Below, piece after piece: positions 61,696 to 64,000 of a stretch of DNA of 64,000 nt (its first letter is position 1; each line of letters opens with the position of its first letter). The position numbers and the translations under genes were made by a program. Under the pieces are notes generated by a model. The model was not told where the DNA came from. It ran no database searches and worked only from the letters and a program-made list of their open reading frames with translations. The stretch is from Shewanella carassii (GTDB lineage Bacteria; Pseudomonadota; Gammaproteobacteria; Enterobacterales; Shewanellaceae), in contig NZ_NGVS01000004.1 of the NCBI RefSeq assembly GCF_002777975.1, positions 124,001 through 188,000 on the forward strand. The letters run 5' to 3'.

Positions 61696-63692
61696 AACTC
61701 TCCCTTACTGTCATCAGCAAACCTAATTCCCACCTGCTTGAGTGCCAGAATCAATCCTGTCAGATCAAAGGGTTTATGCAGTACCGGAAATGGCATCTCG
61801 TCAGCGCTGGAAATCCCTATGTTCTGAATAAAGCCGGAGATCAGCAACACCAGCAGTGAGTGTTTAACATTGAGTTTTTGTGCAAGTTCATAGCCGTTGA
61901 TACCACCAGGCATCAACACATCTGTGATAAGAAGCTCTGCATCACAACACCGCTGCTCGTAGCGTTGCAACACAGTGAGGGGGTCGTGGAATAACTCTGC
62001 CTCTATTCCCAGCAGGTCGCAATAGTCGGCCATCACCTCCAACATTTCTGGCTCATCATCCACGACAATTGCCTTTAAGGGACGCCTGACTCTGGGCAAT
62101 TCCCCCGTATTGGCACTGAGTTGTGGCTCAGTCGCCAACTTACGACTCTGCGGGAACCATAATCTGAATTCAGTGCCGGCAACTCCCGTGTTCAGGATGG
62201 CGATATAACCCTTGGAACGTTTAACAAAACCGTACACCATGGCCAGTCCAAGACCTGTGCCCTTACTCTTGTCCTTGGTGGTGAAGAACGGGTCGAATAC
62301 CTTGTCCTGAAAGGCTTCAGGAATACCACTGCCGCCATCAATCACACTGATCCATACATAATGCCCGGGCTCCACCTGGGTCTTGCCTACGGCGATCCCG
62401 GGTAGATAACCAGTCAAATAGCCACTGCCGGTACGGATCTTGAGTTCTCCCTTGCCCTCCATGGCATCGCGACCATTGAGCAGCAGATTCAATAAGGCGT
62501 CTTCCAGCTCCCCTTTGTCGAGCATCACAGGTTTGTTATCCGGTGCCAGCTCAATACTCAGCGTTATTTGACTGGTCAAGGACTTGGCAAACAACTCCTG
62601 CAAACCTTCAATCACCTCATTGACCTGGCAAGGCTCGGCATTGAACTGTTCCTGGCGCGAAAACGACAACAGTCTGCGGGTCAGATCTGTGCCTCGCTGG
62701 CAGGCCTTAAAGGCGGTATTGAGGTATTTTTCAGCTTTGGGATCAGAGGTTTTAAGCTGCATTAACTCCAGGTTACCCTTCAATACCCCGAGAATATTGT
62801 TGAAGTCGTGGGCTATGCCGCCGACCAACTCACCAATGGCTTGCATCTTCTGGGTTCTGGCCACGGCCTGCTGCAACTGATGCTGCTCGCTGTAATCGCG
62901 ACCTATAACGGCGTATATGCGCCGACTTTGGGAAATACAGTAACAGTTGAGATGCAATAACTCCCTGCCGCCATCGCCCTTATGACACCAAAGTTCCCCG
63001 GTATAACTGCCCTTGCGGCGCAACTGTTCCCTAAAAGAGTCACTTTCTTCGCCTTCAAACAACAGGCCGGTTAAATTGGCGCCCACCAATTCCCGGTTGG
63101 CATATAAGGTCACAGCTGTGGCTGCCGGGTTGGCGTAAAGGATGAGTTCTCGCTCAGATTCGAGACTAAACAGCAGTAATAAACTGTCGGCACCGTCTAT
63201 AACGGCCTTGAAGCAGAGTTCATCCTCTGCCGACTGTGATGAACTGCGGCTGAGCTGACATTGATAGATGGCCCCCACCAAGGGACCGATACTGGCCTGG
63301 CATGAGGCCAAAGACTCAAACCAACCGGGAGCCGATGAGTGGAAAAACAGCAATAGTTCTGAATCTTTGATTGGCCAGACGGTAAATTTCAGCCATTGAT
63401 GAAGCTCTTGTTGGCTCGCTTCTTTGGCCCATTGATTAACACTGCTCCAAAGCGTCAAATAGATAACCGGATCCCGACACCAACAAGTGACTGATTCCGG
63501 CATATCGTTGGCGCCCAACTCTGAGCGTTCCACCATCAGCAAAGCCTCTGCCCCTGAGGCATGTACCAGGGTCTGGCACAGGGCCGGCAATACGTCCTGT
63601 CCCTGGGTCAAACCCAGTTGCAATTTAGCCAGTTCAATCAGCAGTCGGGACCAGTAGCCAGGGAATTCGGTTTGAGCCTCAGAGGAAAACAC
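61683..63692 (-). CDS. PAS hybrid sensor histidine kinase
   Basis: 669 aa, no signal peptide or membrane segment, so cytoplasmic. An N-terminal region of unknown type (1-150), a PAS domain (about 155-270), HisKA with the phospho-His in GGIAHDFNNILGV, HATPase (LLNLLLNGRDAM, VIDGGSGIP, GTGLGLAMVYG) and a C-terminal receiver with Asp in ITDVLMPGG. GTG 63692 is the start, with AAGGGA 7 bp upstream. It partners the response regulator downstream (13-bp overlap); a phosphorelay from the internal receiver to that regulator is likely only if a separate HPt exists, which is not seen here. Signal unknown. Confidence 0.88.
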   Translation of the reverse strand: MFSSEAQTEFPGYWSRLLIELAKLQLGLTQGQDVLPALCQTLVHASGAEALLMVERSELGANDMPESVTCWCRDPVIYLTLWSSVNQWAKEASQQELHQWLKFTVWPIKDSELLLFFHSSAPGWFESLASCQASIGPLVGAIYQCQLSRSSSQSAEDELCFKAVIDGADSLLLLFSLESERELILYANPAATAVTLYANRELVGANLTGLLFEGEESDSFREQLRRKGSYTGELWCHKGDGGRELLHLNCYCISQSRRIYAVIGRDYSEQHQLQQAVARTQKMQAIGELVGGIAHDFNNILGVLKGNLELMQLKTSDPKAEKYLNTAFKACQRGTDLTRRLLSFSRQEQFNAEPCQVNEVIEGLQELFAKSLTSQITLSIELAPDNKPVMLDKGELEDALLNLLLNGRDAMEGKGELKIRTGSGYLTGYLPGIAVGKTQVEPGHYVWISVIDGGSGIPEAFQDKVFDPFFTTKDKSKGTGLGLAMVYGFVKRSKGYIAILNTGVAGTEFRLWFPQSRKLATEPQLSANTGELPRVRRPLKAIVVDDEPEMLEVMADYCDLLGIEAELFHDPLTVLQRYEQRCCDAELLITDVLMPGGINGYELAQKLNVKHSLLVLLISGFIQNIGISSADEMPFPVLHKPFDLTGLILALKQVGIRFADDSKGELWTI

Positions 63693-63791
63693 GTTAAAGT
63701 CCCTTTCCGTTGTTTTTCAGTCATTCAAGCATAGACAAGTTTGCAATATTAGCGACTTATCCAGCTTGCCAAACGCTATAGAGGAGTCTGG

Positions 63792-64000
63792 GTGACGAGT
63801 CAGGAAAGGTGGGTTGGTGCCCATGTCAGCGCCCAGGGTGGTGTGGAAAATGCTCCGCTCAATGCCCACAAGATAGGGGCCAGTGCCTTTGCACTGTTTA
63901 CCAAGAATCAACGTCGCTGGCAGGCAGCACCTTTAACCGAGCAGTCCATCGCCGCCTTTCAGGAAAACTGCCAACAGTTGGGGTTCAGACCCGAGGCAAT
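63792..64000 (+). CDS. nfo: Endonuclease IV, 3' end outside window
   Basis: First 69 codons of a Nfo-type AP endonuclease (base-excision DNA repair). [17 protein letters not shown] followed by [14 protein letters not shown] is the family N-terminus with the first zinc-site residues near it. The start is GTG 63792, with AGGAG 5 bp upstream; no ATG precedes the conserved GAHVS. Divergent from the hybrid kinase gene, about 100 bp away. The rest of the gene lies beyond base 64000. Confidence 0.93.
   Translation, partial: MTSQERWVGAHVSAQGGVENAPLNAHKIGASAFALFTKNQRRWQAAPLTEQSIAAFQENCQQLGFRPEA

Overview
The window looks like a chromosomal segment of a marine gammaproteobacterium, most likely Shewanella. 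The evidence is a pfa-type polyunsaturated fatty acid synthase cluster, ubiT/ubiUV for oxygen-independent ubiquinone synthesis, a minor-pilin operon with TapY2, a murJ-ribF-ileS-lspA-fkpB-ispH block next to rpsT, and many sensory proteins. Species cannot be fixed from the sequence alone.

Layout. 1-7.5 kb: the end of a PUFA synthase operon (pfaC 3' part, pfaD) closed by two hairpins. 7.5-15.3 kb: a patchier stretch with an A+T-rich exported protein, a probable IS3 orfA remnant, two GNAT acetyltransferases, an unusual acetoacetate decarboxylase-like/FAD-oxidoreductase fusion, a membrane diguanylate cyclase, and a 264-bp nested-palindrome (MITE-like) element. 15.3-18.5 kb: DUF4382 lipoprotein, mgtE, glutathione peroxidase. 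18.5-19.7 kb: a protein-free interval with five tandem copies of what looks like a small-RNA gene. Each copy has a CU-rich, anti-Shine-Dalgarno-like segment, a conserved CTAGCGC motif and a strong intrinsic terminator, all on the plus strand. I do not recognise this family; it is the best candidate for an undescribed system here. 19.7-23 kb: ubiT divergent from ubiUV, then a DUF998 membrane protein. 23.5-33.7 kb: a PAS chemoreceptor, a YjiH transporter behind a structured leader, a beta-propeller sensor kinase, and a lipid-related cluster (LpxH-like phosphoesterase, OlsF-like double acyltransferase, CBS protein).

33.7-40 kb: pilV-pilW-pilX-pilY1-pilE-tapY2 on the minus strand, with a pilY1 much richer in A+T than its neighbours. 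40-48 kb: the housekeeping block ispH-fkpB-lspA-ileS-ribF-murJ (minus) and rpsT (plus, TTG start). 48-52.4 kb: a YgaV/BigR-like ArsR repressor, an M28 lipoprotein peptidase, yaaA and an amino acid:Na+ symporter. 52.8-59.8 kb: a carbon-metabolism stretch (phosphoketolase, OmpA porin, transaldolase, glucose-6-phosphate isomerase) and a DUF3545 small protein. 59.8-64 kb: a hemerythrin protein, a response regulator with an unrecognised output domain overlapping a hybrid histidine kinase, and the start of nfo (endonuclease IV). No rRNA, tRNA or CRISPR array was seen.
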